Assembly: GCF_000725285.1 (NCBI RefSeq)
Contig: NZ_CP007161.1
Coordinates: forward strand, 791,911-855,910
DNA from: Virgibacillus sp. SK37
GTDB taxonomy: Bacteria > Bacillota > Bacilli > Bacillales > Amphibacillaceae
Direction of reading: 5' to 3'
Length of the DNA: 64,000 nucleotides
The notes below the pieces were generated by a model. It was given only the letters and a program-made list of their open reading frames with translations, had not been told where the DNA came from and did not search any database. Shown here piece after piece: positions 43,620 through 51,583 of the stretch (positions within the stretch are counted from its first letter, which is position 1; each line of letters begins with the position of its first letter). The position numbers and the translations under genes were made by a program.

Positions 43620-44113
43620 GTTGTTGAGGTAATAAACATGTTAGTAAATGAAAATGAATTAAAATTAAGAGACCGGACTATTTATTTTGAATATACTATA
43701 GAAAGTACCATATCTTTACCAGATAGAATTTTCATACTGTTAAAGATTCCAACTAGAGTACCACTAAGCCACAAGGAACTAAACAACGTACAATGTTATA
43801 CTATTTCAGGAGATAAGCTTTGGCAAATATGCCCCTCAAATATTAGGAGTAGAAAAGAACTGAAAAGTGTGCCTTATGTTGGTTTAAATCTAGACAAAAA
43901 TAATAATTTATTTGCCACTGATTTTATGGGGAGAAAATTTCAAATTGATGTAAACGATGGAAAAATAATAGATATGCAAATAGTTAAGTAGTTTTATTTG
44001 AGAAATTAACAACATCTTTAATGGTAGTAATACCAGAAAATTTATCAATTCAAGAAGAAATCTGTTGAACAAATAAATAATAAGCATTTGTTGTCAGGGT
44101 GTTATTATTTTTT
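43620..44113 (+). repeat. Segmental duplication, copy 2
   Basis: This block is collinear with 37120-37614, including the non-coding GTTTTATTTGAG and TTCAAGAAG stretches and the boundary hairpin. Here the hairpin is damaged (CTGTTGAACAAAT against ATTTGTTGTCAG). Confidence 0.8.
43638..43991 (+). CDS. Immunity-type protein, family D, copy 2
   Basis: The 117-residue beta-rich protein starts at an ATG behind TTGAGG. It differs from copy 1 (37140) at about 18 positions. Conserved parts are LVNENELKLRD, FILLKIPTRVPLSH, CYTISGDKLWQICP and NNLFATDFMGRKF. It is the better preserved copy, with a normal start codon. Confidence 0.75.
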   Translation: MLVNENELKLRDRTIYFEYTIESTISLPDRIFILLKIPTRVPLSHKELNNVQCYTISGDKLWQICPSNIRSRKELKSVPYVGLNLDKNNNLFATDFMGRKFQIDVNDGKIIDMQIVK

Positions 44114-44117
44114 GGCA

Positions 44118-44330
44118 TATACATTCTCAGCAGTAGAGTTTATTCCCTTTGTCAGCTAAGTCGGCAGTGCAGCAAAGGATGGAAATGCGATGCCAAGGGC
44201 GTCAAAGCGGTCGATCACTCCCTAGATGCCTATAAATAGGCCAAAACCTTCTCCTCTCTATCAAAAACAGAGTACAGTATTTATGGACTTACTTCCGCTA
44301 ATGGCTATAGTAGGGGAAGATACCAGGTCG
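44118..44330 (+). pseudogene. Linker copy D, strongly decayed
   Basis: TTCTCAGCAGTAGAGTTTAT, CCTTTGTCAGCTAAGTCGGC, GTGCAGCAAAGGATGGAAAT, CCAAGGGCGTCAAAGCGG and AAAACAGAGTACAGTATTTA match the linker in order. Stops (GTCAGCTAAG) and a deletion near ATGCGATGCCAAGG break the frame. The similarity fades after about 44310, and no toxin tail follows. The rest of the gap to 44405 holds nothing recognisable. Confidence 0.75.
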
Positions 44331-44405
44331 ATTCTTAGTTTTACAGAACTTGTATAAAAATACTTACAGGAAAAATATAATAAAGAGAAGAAGGAGGAAT
44401 TTAGT

Positions 44406-44741
44406 ATGGAGAAAAATAATGCTCGCGATACAGCAAGAGTATTTATTAAAACAGCCAAAAAGTATTTTAATAATAAGATTGACGGGATTACATTGTACTC
44501 TGTTACTGATGAACCATATAAAATGTTTAGTATAAAGTTTTGTGTATATAATTTCTATGTAGTAATACTTAATTATGAGAGAGGTCATTTCGGTTGTGCA
44601 ATTTCTTATGGCGATGATGCTATTTGATTAAACACAAGAAATGAGTGGGAAGATGATAGTGATTTAATTGAATTTTGGTCAGATATAGATAAACAGCTAA
44701 AGTTAAGAATACCTGATAAATTTTTAGATGCTAATGGCTGA
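44406..44741 (+). pseudogene. Immunity-type gene broken by an in-frame TGA
   Basis: A 73-codon frame starting MEKNNARDTARVFIKTAKKY behind GAAGGAGG ends at TGA (44625-44627) after ISYGDDAI. The same frame continues without break as LNTRNEWEDDSDLIEFWSD and then RIPDKFLDANG to the TGA at 44739. The full product would be 111 codons. One point mutation appears to have cut it. The family is not recognised. Confidence 0.65.
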
Positions 44742-44884
44742 AAGTAGGATGCATAATTTATAGGTGAATAACTACTGTGAATGGAACATTCCTGTTATAT
44801 AGGCATTTCTCTTACAATTGTAAGGGTACCTGCTTGTAGCTATATAGTTTGGCCAAGTAAATTAATAGAACGCGAGGCTAGTAT

Positions 44885-45511
44885 ATGAATACTAATAAAG
44901 TTTTACTTTTACTAAATAAATTAAGCATTCCTATGCAAATTACAAAAAATGGTCTAGAAGAAAAGAGTGGACAAGGGAAAAGTTTTTATCGACTACATAA
45001 AGACAAACTTAATTGGCAGTTTGAATTGGTTGAAAAAGAAAATAATTATAAAGTTAAAGTTTTAAAAAGCTTCTCTTCGGAATCGGAGGCAAGTAAATAT
45101 TTCTATTCATTCCAACTAAAAAGATACTTTTTTGAACAATATATTTATCCATTTGAGCAAGATAATAAGGATATAAATATTGGAGAGCCTCATTGTAGTT
45201 TAAAGGATTTACAGGAAGCATTTAATAGATTAAATATAAATAAATCGTATTATAGTTTTAACGGACTTAAAAAAGCTAACAGTATTCTGCTAGAGCCAGT
45301 TAACGTTACTGAAAGTAAGGTTTTCTTTATAGGAGAAGACCAAAAAATTGTTGTTGAATCTCCAATAGCAGAAAACTGGTTAGCCTATTACAATACTTTT
45401 AAAAAAGCGTATAAGCTGTATTTATTAGATAAACATTTCGAATATTTATTATCTTGCGGTCTAGATACAGAAAAATTATCAGATGAGTATATAAAATTAG
45501 TTTTATCTTAA
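44885..45511 (+). CDS. Immunity-type protein, family B, copy 2
   Basis: The 208-residue protein is a paralogue of 34790-35398 (NWQFELVEKE, KVLKSFSSESEASKYFY, a YSFNG block and a LYLLDKHFEYLL end). The start codon at 44885 follows GCGAGGCTAGT, a weak site. Unlike copy 1 it is not preceded by a recognisable TNT-like tail. Confidence 0.7.
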   Translation: MNTNKVLLLLNKLSIPMQITKNGLEEKSGQGKSFYRLHKDKLNWQFELVEKENNYKVKVLKSFSSESEASKYFYSFQLKRYFFEQYIYPFEQDNKDINIGEPHCSLKDLQEAFNRLNINKSYYSFNGLKKANSILLEPVNVTESKVFFIGEDQKIVVESPIAENWLAYYNTFKKAYKLYLLDKHFEYLLSCGLDTEKLSDEYIKLVLS

Positions 45512-45599
45512 TCTAGGATTCTCTCAAAATCGGAGTCGTGAAGTAATGGAAAAAAGGATACTGTTTCTGAAATAAATCCAGTCTAAGGTGGTAGGAAGA

Positions 45600-45824
45600 A
45601 TGGAAAAAATACATCGGGGAGCTGGCTTTGCAATTATTGAGAAAGATGGAGAGTATCTAATTTCTTGGGCTCAGGGGCCATACAATGAACCGGTTTTTTA
45701 TCCTATATCTAAACTAAATATGGATAAAGCATTTAAATCAGACCAAGACGCTTATGAAGTGATGATTTACGCAGAAACCGGTCAATGGCCTCCAGGTTGT
45801 GGAGGGAGAGATAGAAATCAATAA
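45600..45824 (+). CDS. Small immunity-type protein, 74 aa
   Basis: The protein starts MEKIHRGAGFAIIEKDGEYLI, has a YNEPVFYPISK middle and ends GQWPPGCGGRDRNQ. AAGGTGGTAGGAAG precedes the ATG; the GTG four codons upstream is within the site. I do not recognise it. It has no paralogue in the window. Confidence 0.6.
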   Translation: MEKIHRGAGFAIIEKDGEYLISWAQGPYNEPVFYPISKLNMDKAFKSDQDAYEVMIYAETGQWPPGCGGRDRNQ

Positions 45825-45985
45825 GGTATTTGCTTGGAAATCTCCAAAACTGCTTTTAAGCGCTCCAGATAACTAGGGATTATTTAGAATATTTGAACTG
45901 AATGAGTTGCTGCCTTTAGCTAAGCGGGCGCTTCTGAAAACAGAGGATTAACTTATTGGGAAGTTGCTTCTAGGTTAACCATGTG

Positions 45986-46198
45986 ATGAGTATATCTTTT
46001 AAAGAAGCTGAAAAAGTAAAGTTTAGCTCTAAAGGCGGATATGAAGATATAATTGCAAAATAGAAAACAAATTTAAATAAAGAATGAAGAGAACTGGTGA
46101 ACTTTTAGAAGTTGCCGAATGCTGATAGTCTCACCATTCAAACATACAACGAAACTCAGAAAGTTAATAGCAAATTTACTAAGATTCATGGGAATTAA
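45986..46198 (+). pseudogene. Toxin tail with three in-frame stops
   Basis: One frame reads MSISFKEAEKVKFSSKGGYE to a TAG at 46061. A TGA and a TAG follow in the next 50 bp, and the frame then continues KLPNADSLTIQTYNETQKVN and SKFTKIHGN to a TAA at 46196. The protein-like text on both sides of the stops shows a decayed coding sequence. It stands 20 bp before an immunity-type gene. The gap 45825-45985 shows nothing. Confidence 0.55.
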
Positions 46199-46218
46199 GT
46201 GCTTAAAGAGGTGACAAA

Positions 46219-46515
46219 ATGGTTTTGAGAACGCCTGAAGCTGAAAAAAAGGATGTAGATTTTATTATTTCTGCCAATAAAGTTATAACTAAGGTTACGA
46301 GAGAAGTAGAAAAACACCATCAAGGTATAAGAGTAGATGGAACTATTTCTCATTTAAAGACTGTTTTAATTGAACTTGAAAAAATGAAGGAACAACTTGA
46401 TAATAAAAAATTCACTCCAACTTACCCTATTTTTATGACTGATTCATGGAGCTTCAATAGTGATCTCGGTATTCAACTTCTTAACCTCAACGAGGAATAT
46501 AAGAAACTCAATTAA
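46219..46515 (+). CDS. Small helical immunity-type protein, 98 aa
   Basis: The protein is helical and charged, with VDFIISANKVITKVTREVEKHH and SHLKTVLIELEKMKEQL. AAAGAGGTG precedes the ATG. It follows the decayed toxin tail at 45986-46198, so it is probably that toxin's former immunity gene. I do not recognise it. Confidence 0.65.
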   Translation: MVLRTPEAEKKDVDFIISANKVITKVTREVEKHHQGIRVDGTISHLKTVLIELEKMKEQLDNKKFTPTYPIFMTDSWSFNSDLGIQLLNLNEEYKKLN

Positions 46516-46592
46516 GTGCCTCACCTTGCTATTCAATATAGCATGTTTGCTTCAAGTATAAGTTACACTACTCAAAATTGGAGGTTAGCCTC

Positions 46593-47141
46593 ATGCAAGC
46601 TAGTGATTTATCATGGAATCATGATACAGTGATATGGCAATATAACCATGAAAAGGTAGAAATCAAGATTGCCAATATAATTTTCTGCAGTATAGATACA
46701 ATTAATGAATGTATTAATGTAACATGTGGAAGTAACCTCATTGAAGAGGAAGTATACTTATTTTCTTTTGATGGTACCACTTTACTGCATTATAGAATGG
46801 AAAGTGGCACCATTACATGGATTAATGATGGTGTAAAAATAACGTTGGTTCTGGATCACATTGAACAAGCATTTTTATATCGAAGTGAAGATTTAGTCCT
46901 AATACTAAATGGAAAGAAAGAAAAAATCTTAACTGCATATTCTTTAGATGGAAGCCAATATTTCCAACGAATTGCTCCAACTAATTATAAATTTTCATAT
47001 TTATCAAGAATGAGGAGGCTTCCCTCGGTTGTTTGTGAAGCTATAACCAAAAATGAAGAAGATCAATTTGGTAGAAATCAATGGCATTTTAGTTTGGATA
47101 TACAAACAGCTGCATTAGAAAAAACACATCTGGCATATTAA
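46593..47141 (+). CDS. Immunity-type protein, family C, copy 2 (longer form)
   Basis: The 182-residue beta-rich protein starts at an ATG behind TTGGAGG (a TTG five codons upstream overlaps the site). It resembles 35892-36254 at both ends but has an insertion of about 60 residues that looks like a repeat of the same fold unit (VYLFSFDGTTLLHYRME and ILTAYSLDGSQYFQRIAP). Copy 1 may be a shortened relative. Confidence 0.7.
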   Translation: MQASDLSWNHDTVIWQYNHEKVEIKIANIIFCSIDTINECINVTCGSNLIEEEVYLFSFDGTTLLHYRMESGTITWINDGVKITLVLDHIEQAFLYRSEDLVLILNGKKEKILTAYSLDGSQYFQRIAPTNYKFSYLSRMRRLPSVVCEAITKNEEDQFGRNQWHFSLDIQTAALEKTHLAY

Positions 47142-47246
47142 TTCATTCTAAAATTGAAGTAATAAGATAGAGATTATTATCATCCACAACTTCATTTTCA
47201 ACCAAGAAAAACTGAAGTAAAGTTACATGGTTTGGAGGGAACGAGC

Positions 47247-47717
47247 TTGAAATTCGCTATTTATCGAGGAGAAAGATACGCATGCAACATTAAAAACCGT
47301 AAAATCAGACTGAAATCGAGAGAAAAGAAAAGCGGTTTTACAGAATTGATTGATTTAGAAGGAGATGTTCATTCTGATATATTTATAAAGGAAGTAAGTG
47401 ATCGAAAAGTAGAAGATGTATATGAATTAACACATGAAGCTATTTTTAAGGGAGTAACTTTTCAAACGAGTGGAATTGGAAAACATACCTTAGACGAAGG
47501 TGAGTTATTGTTGTTAAGTGATAATTTACAGGATATCTCCACCCATAATTTTTTTCGGGAAGATAAATTTGTATGCCATAAGAATGTAGCACTAGAAGAG
47601 ATTGATGCTCTCATTGAGATGAAAAATCACATATTAAGATTTAGAAGAAAAGGTTTGGTTACAACTAGAATAAATCCTTCTTATATAAACGATTACTTAC
47701 AACAATTACTTCAATAG
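47247..47717 (+). CDS. Immunity-type protein, family F, copy 2
   Basis: The 156-residue protein is a paralogue of 42065-42550. The TTG at 47247 is chosen as start because GGAGGG lies 8 nt before it and the product then aligns with copy 1 (KFAIYRGERYACN). It is the last gene of the toxin/immunity island. After it the sequence returns to ordinary chromosomal genes. Confidence 0.7.
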   Translation: MKFAIYRGERYACNIKNRKIRLKSREKKSGFTELIDLEGDVHSDIFIKEVSDRKVEDVYELTHEAIFKGVTFQTSGIGKHTLDEGELLLLSDNLQDISTHNFFREDKFVCHKNVALEEIDALIEMKNHILRFRRKGLVTTRINPSYINDYLQQLLQ

Positions 47718-47845
47718 AATAGCAGGAAATAAGCTATTTTAAATTCCAGCCCTTTAAAATCGCTAACTATTCGGAAAAACCTGGAACCTTCCATATCCGT
47801 CTTTCGTATAGATAGGGAGACTAACTTAGAAAGGTGGATATTACA

Positions 47846-48703
47846 TTGAAGAAATGGATGACGCTGCTCCTAACAACTCTATTGGCAACTGTTCTTGTGG
47901 CTTGTAATGAGAAGGCGGAGCCGACAGAAGGTACAGAAAAAGAAGAGGAAAGTGAGTTAACGGCAGAAGAAGTATATACTAAGGCACTGGAAGCTTCAGA
48001 AAAGATGGAAAGTGCTGAAGTGGATATGAAGCTAGAACAACAAATTAGCTCGGAAGCTGACGGGGTAGCAATGGATACAGAGAGTGATTTCACGACAAAA
48101 ATGACATTAGATCCACTTGCAACTCATTTAAAAGGGACGACGAAGATGAATATGGCAGGTACAGAAAATTTGCCTGCAATGGAAATGGAGATGTATTTGG
48201 TCGATAACGCTATGTATGTCTTTAGCGATCAAATGGGCCAATGGATGAAGATGGAAGGTGCTTCTATGGAAATGATCCAACAAATGGCAGGTCAACAACC
48301 GGATCCATCTCAACAGTTAAAGATGTTAAAAGATTATGCTGATCAATTATCCTTTGAGCAATCCTCTGATGAATTTATTTTAAAGCTAAAAGCAGATGGT
48401 GAGAAATTCAATGAATTAATTCAAGAAATGTTGAAGGAACAAATGCCCCCTGAACTTATGCAAGAAATGGGAGAAGAAGAACAGCAGGCGATTGAAGACA
48501 TGAAAGTAAATAGCATGTCCTTCGAGCTATACCTTGATAAAGAAACATATCAAATGAATAAATTTAATATGGATATGACAATGCAGCCGGAGGGTGATGC
48601 AATTAACATCGTTCAAGAAGTTGATTCAACCTATTCCAATATCAACAGTATTGATAAAATTGAAGTTCCTGAAGAAGTTAAAAATGATGCTGTAGTACAA
48701 TAA
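47846..48703 (+). CDS. Lipoprotein of the DUF6612 type
   Basis: The 285-residue protein has a lipoprotein signal (KKWMTLLLTTLLATVLVAC, Cys20) and an acidic linker. A domain follows that begins with KALEASEKMESAEVDMKLEQ and contains repeated Met-rich strands, as in DUF6612/LppX-like Bacillus lipoproteins. It is anchored on the outer face of the membrane, and its ligand is unknown. The TTG at 47846 is taken as start because AAAGGTGG is 8 nt before it; the upstream GTG lies inside that site. Confidence 0.8.
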   Translation: MKKWMTLLLTTLLATVLVACNEKAEPTEGTEKEEESELTAEEVYTKALEASEKMESAEVDMKLEQQISSEADGVAMDTESDFTTKMTLDPLATHLKGTTKMNMAGTENLPAMEMEMYLVDNAMYVFSDQMGQWMKMEGASMEMIQQMAGQQPDPSQQLKMLKDYADQLSFEQSSDEFILKLKADGEKFNELIQEMLKEQMPPELMQEMGEEEQQAIEDMKVNSMSFELYLDKETYQMNKFNMDMTMQPEGDAINIVQEVDSTYSNINSIDKIEVPEEVKNDAVVQ

Positions 48704-48711
48704 AAATTAAA

Positions 48712-48747
48712 GGGACACTCGTTATTACTCCACGAGTGTCCTTTTTT
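48712..48747 (+). terminator. Terminator of the lipoprotein gene
   Basis: A 10-bp perfect stem (GGACACTCGT / ACGAGTGTCC) is followed by six Ts. Confidence 0.92.
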
Positions 48748-48813
48748 ACGGTTTATTAGAAATGCATTATAATACTAATTATAGATTCTCTGGCTTTGAA
48801 AGAGGTGTAGATC

Positions 48814-49023
48814 ATTTTTAATTATACAAGAACCGGTAAAGCTCTTTTTTATGTTGGGTTGGTTGTTTTTGCGATTGGTTTTGCTTTAAGTGACCGATTT
48901 GAATTGGTGGAGGAAGTCCCTGCAGCTCTGGGCACATTATCTACCCCGCTTATTGTTGTTAGCATACTTTTATTACTTTCAACTAATTTTTTCAGAAAGA
49001 AAAGAGAAACAAAAAATAATTAA
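48814..49023 (+). CDS. Small two-helix membrane protein with a non-standard start (ATT)
   Basis: A 69-codon frame with two membrane helices (KALFYVGLVVFAIGFAL and STPLIVVSILLLLSTNF) and a basic RKKRETKNN end lies between two terminators. GAAAGAGGTG stands 6-7 nt before ATT at 48814, and a TAG is in frame two codons further up. No ATG, GTG or TTG occurs before the first helix. Translation probably begins at ATT (or the preceding ATC), unless a sequence error is present. Confidence 0.5.
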   Translation: MFNYTRTGKALFYVGLVVFAIGFALSDRFELVEEVPAALGTLSTPLIVVSILLLLSTNFFRKKRETKNN

Positions 49024-49047
49024 AACGAGCATTTAACTGCTCGTTTT
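49022..49047. terminator. Bidirectional terminator
   Basis: A 10-bp perfect stem (AAAACGAGCA / TGCTCGTTTT) has T and A runs on both sides and lies between convergent genes. Confidence 0.85.
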
Positions 49048-49552
49048 AATTAGGATTATTTAGTTGATACTCTTTATTGGTGCCATCCGTAAAAGTAATT
49101 TCTAGATCTATAGCTGCATCTTCTGGTAATTTGAATGCATCTTGTACAGCTTTTATAACTTCTTCTTGAGATGTATCTTTGTTAAAGTCAAAGTTAGAGA
49201 AGATATTATCTAGTTTGTCCATTGCTTCATTGCCTTTTAGGTCTAATTCTTGTTCTTTATCCTTATACGTTGCTTCTGTTTTCTCTGTTTCTTGCTCGTA
49301 ATCCACATCCACGGTGTCATTTATATTATTAAAGTCAGCATCCAAGTCGAAATCTGTAAATGGATAGCTCGTAGTTGTTTCTTTTTTAGTTCCGGCATCT
49401 CCTGTATCCGTATTATCATTTTCTCCCTGCTGTTGCTCTGTGGCATTGTCTTGTGGAGGATTTGTCACTTCCTCATTGTCACTACATGCAGTAATAATTA
49501 TAACTAAAAGGAGAAAGGCTAATAAGCGTGTTATTGCTAATCTCTTTTTCAT
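49046..49552 (-). CDS. YusW-like lipoprotein
   Basis: The 168-residue protein has a lipoprotein signal (LLAFLLLVIIITAC, Cys23) and a low-complexity linker rich in Asn, Gln and Asp. The domain that follows starts YPFTDFDLDADF and ends AIDLEITFTDGTNKEYQL, matching the YusW family. GGGAGCG precedes the ATG at 49552. Its role on the cell surface is unknown. Confidence 0.8.
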   Translation of the reverse strand: MKKRLAITRLLAFLLLVIIITACSDNEEVTNPPQDNATEQQQGENDNTDTGDAGTKKETTTSYPFTDFDLDADFNNINDTVDVDYEQETEKTEATYKDKEQELDLKGNEAMDKLDNIFSNFDFNKDTSQEEVIKAVQDAFKLPEDAAIDLEITFTDGTNKEYQLNNPN

Positions 49553-49778
49553 TCTTTTCGCTCCCGTCTTGTTGTGAATATATGAAGTAGTATTACCCGA
49601 AAACACAGCTTTTAAACGTATGAGTTAGGATTGATTTTTCACTTTTATTCTATGGTAAGCTATGATAAAGTGTACAAGTTATCCGATTTAAGTGTTAAGC
49701 ACATATAGAATGGGTAGTATAAAATGAGTTAAGAAATAGTGGGCACAGGCAGTATATATAGAAAGAAGGAAATAAAAG

Positions 49779-51203
49779 ATGGGAGATCAAATGGATCAAA
49801 CTAATAATCAGTCTGGAACTCCAGAGATTAACCGAGTACCTCTTATGATTGTATTAATTTCAGGGGCTTTTGTAGCTATCTTAAATCAGACCTTATTAGC
49901 TACAGCTTTACCTCACATAATGGCAGATTTAGAGCTGGATGCGAATACAGCGCAATGGCTGCAATCTGTATTTATGCTCGTTAACGGTATTATGATTCCA
50001 ATAACAGCATTTTTAATTGAACGTTTTACTACTCGAAGATTATTTTTAACGGCTCTAATTACTTTTGCTGCGGGGACTTTAGTTTGTGCTTTAGCACCGA
50101 ATTTTGCAATGCTAATGGTCGGCAGAATTTTGCAAGCTGCAGCAGCAGGAATTATTATGCCATTAATGCAAACAATTCTATTTTTAATATTCCCAATTGA
50201 AAAACGTGGGTCTGCCATGGGGATGTTCGGTTTAGTAATTGCTTTTGCTCCGGCTATCGGACCAACACTATCTGGATGGTTAGTTGAACACTATCCTTGG
50301 AGAAGTTTATTTTATGTAATACTTCCAATTGTTATTATTGATATTTTCGTTGCATATTTTATTTTGAAAAATATTACCAAACAAACATTTCCTAAAGTGG
50401 ATGTATTATCGATTATATTATCTTCCTTTGGTTTTGGTGGTTTGCTATATGGATTTAGTACAGCAGGAAATTCCGGCTGGCTAAGCTTGCAAGTTGCGAT
50501 AGCTATGATTGTTGGCGCAGTATCACTCACATGGTTTATTTTAAGACAGATGAAGTTGAAACAGCCTATTTTGGAATTTAGAGTATTTAAAAATAGTATT
50601 TTCACGCTCACTACCATCCTGGGCATGGTCGTCTTTATGGCGATGATTGGTGGAGCTGTTGTCCTTCCATTACTCATGCAGAACATGCTTGGTTTTACTG
50701 CATTTGAATCTGGTTTAATGCTGTTACCGGGCGCAGTCGTCATGGGGATAATGAACCCGATAACAGGAAGAATCTTTGACCGGTATGGTGCTAAATGGTT
50801 AGCGATCATTGGTTTATCTATTGTTACGGTTACTACGTTTATGTTTACAAACTTAGATGAAAATACTACGTTTGCTTACTTAGCAACTGTTAATGCTGTT
50901 CGTATGTTCGGTATTGCAATGGTAATGATGCCGGTAACGACAGCTGGACTTAATCAGCTTCCAGCTCATTTGATTCCACATGGAACAGCTATGAATAACA
51001 CGATGCGCCAAGTTGCTGGTGCTGTCGGCACTGCATTGCTCGTAACCGTCATGACGAACAGCGCTATACCTGAACAAGGTGTGCATGGTTTCATTCATGG
51101 TGTAAATGTGTCCTTTATTGTTGCTGGTGTGTTCGCAGTAATTGCTTTAATCCTTGCCTTTTTTATTAAAGGCTCCAGATCAGAGATAAAGCAATCTGCC
51201 TAG
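49779..51203 (+). CDS. MFS multidrug efflux transporter, DHA2 (EmrB/QacA, LmrB-like) family
   Basis: The 474-residue protein has about 14 membrane helices, the DHA2 opening FVAILNQTLLATALPHIMADL, the loop motif LIERFTTRRLF and the helix-5 signature AFAPAIGPTLSGWLVEHYPWR. This places it close to LmrB-type proton-driven drug pumps. GAAGGAAAT precedes the ATG. No regulator gene adjoins it, and it ends just before the proBA leader. Confidence 0.9.
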   Translation: MGDQMDQTNNQSGTPEINRVPLMIVLISGAFVAILNQTLLATALPHIMADLELDANTAQWLQSVFMLVNGIMIPITAFLIERFTTRRLFLTALITFAAGTLVCALAPNFAMLMVGRILQAAAAGIIMPLMQTILFLIFPIEKRGSAMGMFGLVIAFAPAIGPTLSGWLVEHYPWRSLFYVILPIVIIDIFVAYFILKNITKQTFPKVDVLSIILSSFGFGGLLYGFSTAGNSGWLSLQVAIAMIVGAVSLTWFILRQMKLKQPILEFRVFKNSIFTLTTILGMVVFMAMIGGAVVLPLLMQNMLGFTAFESGLMLLPGAVVMGIMNPITGRIFDRYGAKWLAIIGLSIVTVTTFMFTNLDENTTFAYLATVNAVRMFGIAMVMMPVTTAGLNQLPAHLIPHGTAMNNTMRQVAGAVGTALLVTVMTNSAIPEQGVHGFIHGVNVSFIVAGVFAVIALILAFFIKGSRSEIKQSA

Positions 51204-51238
51204 ATCTCCAAGTATAAAAAAATATTTTGAAAATACTA

Positions 51239-51267
51239 TTGACATACGCTCCAATTCTCTCCATAAT
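51239..51267 (+). promoter_or_regulatory. SigA-type promoter of the proBA leader
   Basis: TTGACA (51239-51244), a 17-bp spacer and CATAAT (51262-51267) fit the vegetative consensus with one mismatch. They lie about 30-50 bp before the start of the T-box leader. Confidence 0.7.
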
Positions 51268-51289
51268 AATATGAAATATAGATGAACGT

Positions 51290-51514
51290 TAATGAAGGAT
51301 TAGTATGTGTTGGAGTAGTGACAGAGAGTGATATTTAGCAGCTGGAAGATATCGCCACGATCTCCTTGCAGAACCTGCCTTTAGAGTCCCATGCAAAACG
51401 TGGGCGCTATTCAGCGTTAGAGAATGAAGTGGGATGCACTTTGCATCCAATAATGGTGGTACCGCGGAAGTGAAGCTCTTTCGTCCTTATATAGAGGATG
51501 ATTGGGCTTTTTTT
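51290..51514 (+). promoter_or_regulatory. T-box riboswitch controlling proBA
   Basis: The leader contains the conserved T-box core AATGGTGGTACCGCG (51452-51466). A terminator follows (AAGCTCTTTCGTCC / GGATGATTGGGCTT, then seven Ts, 51473-51514) whose 5' arm lies just after the core, allowing the alternative antiterminator fold. Uncharged tRNA should bind and allow read-through. A CCT (Pro) triplet directly after GAA at 51374 is a good candidate for the specifier codon, in line with the downstream proline genes. I did not fold stem I in full. Confidence 0.88.
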
Positions 51515-51583
51515 AGTTATCTGTATTAATAAAAAGCAAAATAAGTAAAAACATCAGTTACAGGGATATAGGAGTAGAGGTAA

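Noticed and set aside
37560-44113. Integron-type attC sites at the cassette hairpins
   Set aside because: The hairpins carry T runs like terminators, lack attC core sites, and no integrase gene is visible. Homologous exchange through the linker explains the pattern better.
34400-47717. Prophage or transposon island
   Set aside because: There are no integrase, transposase, capsid or att-like direct repeats. All content is toxin/immunity material continuing from the LXG operon.
51290-51514. Branched-chain or other amino acid specificity of the T-box
   Set aside because: The downstream genes are proBA and a CCT triplet lies in the expected place, so proline is the simplest reading.
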